Shown here: piece by piece, positions 5,301 to 6,858 of the stretch
How the letters are laid out: each line of letters begins with the position of its first letter
How positions within the stretch are numbered: the first letter of the stretch is position 1
DNA from: Vulcanimicrobiota bacterium
GTDB taxonomy: Bacteria; Vulcanimicrobiota; Vulcanimicrobiia; Vulcanimicrobiales; Vulcanimicrobiaceae
Direction: 5' to 3'
Assembly (NCBI GenBank): GCA_019247395.1
Contig: JAFAOZ010000062.1
Coordinates: 1-6,858, forward strand
DNA length: 6,858 bases
The notes under the pieces: generated by a model
What the model saw: the letters and a program-made list of their open reading frames with translations, nothing else
What the model was told of the DNA's origin: nothing
Databases searched by the model: none
Made by a program: the position numbers and the translations under genes

Positions 5301-6623
5301 CTAGTAGTTGTCGTTCGGACCGCTGTCGTTTTCGAGCTGCTTGACCAAAACGTACGGCTTCGTAATCAGCTTGATCGGTTTGAACGCGGGCGGGGTTTGA
5401 TAGAAGTCAAAGCAGTCGGAGAGATCGTCGGCATATTCGTCGCGTTGGCCTAACGACGGCAAGCCAAAGGTTTCTTCCGTAAACTTCAAGATGCTGCCGA
5501 ACTCGTGCGGCACGGTTGAGACGTATCCGTGCTTCGACCAAGCCGAAACGACGAGCAGCGGAACGCGAAAGCCCAAACCCAGGAAACCGTATTCCTGTGG
5601 CACGACGTGGTCGTACCAACCGCCCCAATCATCCCACGTTACCAAGACGGCCGTATTCTTATAGTAGCTGCTCTTGCCAACCGCGTTCACCACGTAGGCG
5701 ACCCATGAAGGACCGTGGCCGTCGTTGAGCTGCGGATGGTCTGAGGCCAACGCCGGCGAGTTCACCCACGATACGGCGGCAAGTTTGCCCTTTTTGATAT
5801 CCTGAACGATTCGAAGCGGTTGGTCGACCGTATCGGCGTTCCAATCGGCGCCGAAACGAATATGTTGAACGGCGTCGTACGGATCTGGCAGCAACTCGAC
5901 GCCGTACTTCGTGCCCGGCGTGGTGTAATAGCGCCACGAGAGGCTAGCCGCATCGAGTTCATCGCCGAGCGTTTGGTAATCGAAACACGGATAGACATTC
6001 TGCGTGGAGCCGTTGACGTAGACCGGCACCGTGGTGGATGGCGGCGCGTCGCAGCCCCACGGCTCGACATCGGTCGGATCGTCGTACGCGCCCGCGGCTT
6101 GACCGGCGATGAGATATTCGTGGCCCGGGAAACTCGGCCCGTTTTGCGACGCGAACATGTGGTCGCCGAGCGTAAATTCGTGCGCGATATCGAAATACGG
6201 ACGTACTTCCGATCGCACGACGTATTGATATGGCGCAAGCGCAGTGCTCGGCGGGGACGTCGGGACGAGATCGAAGCCGTCATTCTTACCGCCGTCATAC
6301 TCGGTAACGAAATCGGCGTGCGTGTGGCCGAGGTCGTAGAGCTCGACCAGATGGCCCGGCTTCAGCGGGACGACCTTTCCGTCGTGGGTGAGCCCGGTCT
6401 TCGCATAGTCGGAGCCGGGAAAGCCGTGAAACAGATTGTCGAACGTTCGATTCTCTTGGATGAGAATGATGATGTGCTGGATTTTCGAGCCCGATGGAGA
6501 GCTCGGAGCGCCGGGCGCCGTGCCGCCTGCACCATTCGCCGTGATTGGTATGGACGATCCGGTCGAACACGCGCTTAATAGGCCGGCGATTACGATCAGG
6601 ACGATGCTGCGGACGGCGCTCAC
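5301..6623 (-). CDS. PF04185-family phosphoesterase lipoprotein (acid phosphatase / phospholipase C type)
   Basis: A complete 440-residue protein with signal and lipobox LLSAC (Cys19), a Gly/Pro/Ser linker to about residue 46, then the catalytic domain. Motifs: KIQHIIILIQENRTFDNLF (47-65, Glu57-Asn58), QNGPSFPGHEYLIAGQ (160-175, Ser164 at the nucleophile position), WGC (189-191) and CFDYQTLGDELD (213-224), SDHP (294-297), GPSWVA (304-309), TWDDWGGWYDHV (329-340), FRVPLLVVSAWSKHGYVS (352-369), LGQRD (391-395) and DCFDF (403-407). In Francisella AcpA the first Glu-Asn, the Ser and an Asp-Glu pair bind metal and substrate; here the pair is Asp331-Asp332. The Cys191 and Cys213 positions recur in the partial paralogue at the left and may form a disulfide. 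A GTG start at 6623 with AAAGGAAGG before it is well supported. It leads the three-gene leftward unit. Confidence 0.95.
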   Translation of the reverse strand: MSAVRSIVLIVIAGLLSACSTGSSIPITANGAGGTAPGAPSSPSGSKIQHIIILIQENRTFDNLFHGFPGSDYAKTGLTHDGKVVPLKPGHLVELYDLGHTHADFVTEYDGGKNDGFDLVPTSPPSTALAPYQYVVRSEVRPYFDIAHEFTLGDHMFASQNGPSFPGHEYLIAGQAAGAYDDPTDVEPWGCDAPPSTTVPVYVNGSTQNVYPCFDYQTLGDELDAASLSWRYYTTPGTKYGVELLPDPYDAVQHIRFGADWNADTVDQPLRIVQDIKKGKLAAVSWVNSPALASDHPQLNDGHGPSWVAYVVNAVGKSSYYKNTAVLVTWDDWGGWYDHVVPQEYGFLGLGFRVPLLVVSAWSKHGYVSTVPHEFGSILKFTEETFGLPSLGQRDEYADDLSDCFDFYQTPPAFKPIKLITKPYVLVKQLENDSGPNDNY

Positions 6624-6628
6624 GCTGA

Positions 6629-6637
6629 CCTTCCTTT
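6629..6637 (-). promoter_or_regulatory. Ribosome binding site for the GTG-initiated phosphoesterase
   Basis: AAAGGAAGG on the minus strand lies 5 bases upstream of the GTG at 6623 and decides this start. The signal peptide begins directly after it. Confidence 0.75.
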
Positions 6638-6647
6638 CGGAATGCTT

Positions 6648-6676
6648 ACTGTTGTCGTTTACTGTAGCAATCGCAA
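6648..6676 (-). promoter_or_regulatory. Weak candidate promoter of the leftward three-gene unit
   Basis: On the minus strand, TTGCGA (6676-6671) and AACAGT (6653-6648) are separated by 17 bases and would give a leader of roughly 18 bases before the GTG at 6623. Both boxes are imperfect matches to the housekeeping sigma factor consensus. The -35 box overlaps one copy of the repeated CAATCGC element. Confidence 0.25.
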
Positions 6677-6795
6677 GATAAAGCTTGCTTTAAACTACGC
6701 ATGGGTCTCCTCGCTACCTGTCGGTCGTCGCACTGACGGAACCGCCGATCGTCAGCGTTTGGGCGAAAGATCGACGGATTCCAGGATGCATTCTT

Positions 6796-6856
6796 AATCG
6801 CAGTTAACGCGATTGCAATTGCGTACAATCGCGACGTTTTGTTTTCAGATTGCGAT
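6796..6856. repeat. Cluster of AATCGC / GCGATT elements with an 8-bp inverted repeat
   Basis: AATCGC occurs at 6796-6801 and 6827-6832, its reverse complement GCGATT at 6809-6814, and related ATTGCG at 6818-6823 and within GATTGCGAT at 6848-6856. CGCGATTG (6808-6815) and CAATCGCG (6826-6833) form a perfect 8+8 inverted repeat with a 10-base spacer. A further copy, CAATCGC, lies at 6668-6674 next to the candidate promoter. Such clustering outside genes suggests binding sites for a regulator, though a hairpin role is also possible. Confidence 0.4.
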
Positions 6857-6858
6857 GA

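Larger units (their letters stand above)
6624..6858. other. Intergenic region at the right edge, no convincing gene
   Basis: This 235-base stretch upstream of the leftward unit is more AT-rich than the genes. It holds the ribosome binding site and weak promoter described separately, a short palindrome (TAAAGC TT GCTTTA, 6679-6692) and a cluster of AATCGC/GCGATT motifs towards the right end. A 60-codon frame on the minus strand (6646-6828) has no recognisable protein features. A neighbouring gene may begin just beyond the edge. Confidence 0.6.

Noticed and set aside
5820..6578. 252-codon rightward frame opposite the lipoprotein phosphoesterase
   Set aside because: Although long, it is antisense to a well-supported gene, with Arg/Val/Ile-rich shadow composition and no recognisable motif.
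6646..6828. 60-codon leftward frame in the right intergenic region
   Set aside because: No ribosome binding site or domain is seen, its composition is random-looking, and it lies over promoter-like sequence and repeats.
6808..6845. Inverted repeat followed by ACGTTTTGTTTT as a rho-independent terminator
   Set aside because: The T-rich side would serve a rightward transcript, but no rightward gene precedes it; the repeated motif fits operator sites better.

Overview
The window is a densely coded, GC-rich piece of a bacterial chromosome. It carries three members of the PF04185 phosphoesterase family (acid phosphatase / phospholipase C type) within 6.9 kb, together with a serine beta-lactamase-fold hydrolase, a seven-repeat Vgb-like beta-propeller lipoprotein, a small VOC (glyoxalase-fold) protein and a small cysteine-rich lipoprotein. 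Five of the seven proteins carry an N-terminal export signal, and four of those five have a lipobox, so this is mainly an envelope-facing or secreted hydrolase region. The many lipoproteins, the Vgb-like and PF04185 paralogues and the TTG/GTG starts recall soil bacteria such as Candidatus Eremiobacterota (WPS-2) or Acidobacteriota. That placement is recollection and inference; no marker gene in the window proves it.

Layout: (1) A leftward unit, 2298 to 1, holds the beta-lactamase-fold hydrolase and, 20 bases later, a lipoprotein phosphoesterase cut off by the left edge. (2) An 89-base divergent region (2299-2387) holds an AT-rich core framed by a 6+6 dyad. (3) A rightward unit, 2388-4423, holds a phosphoesterase with no signal peptide, translationally coupled through a GTGA overlap to the Vgb-like propeller lipoprotein. 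(4) A leftward unit, 6623 to 4420, holds a full-length lipoprotein phosphoesterase, a 152-residue cysteine-rich lipoprotein and a VOC protein. Its last gene ends tail-to-tail with the rightward unit, the stop codons sharing bases. (5) A 235-base non-coding stretch at the right end (6624-6858) probably holds the promoter of unit 4 and contains a cluster of AATCGC/GCGATT elements.

A cautious reading is that the organism has several cell-surface enzymes that cleave phosphate esters (phosphate scavenging or lipid/nucleotide turnover), plus one cytoplasmic relative. Substrates cannot be read from sequence. I see no mobile element, CRISPR array, tRNA or rRNA. The most unusual signals are the co-location of three divergent PF04185 subtypes, one of them leaderless and tied to a propeller lipoprotein; a hairpin that would hide the ribosome binding site of the VOC gene until the upstream gene is translated; the divergent promoter dyad; and the repeated operator-like motif at the right edge.
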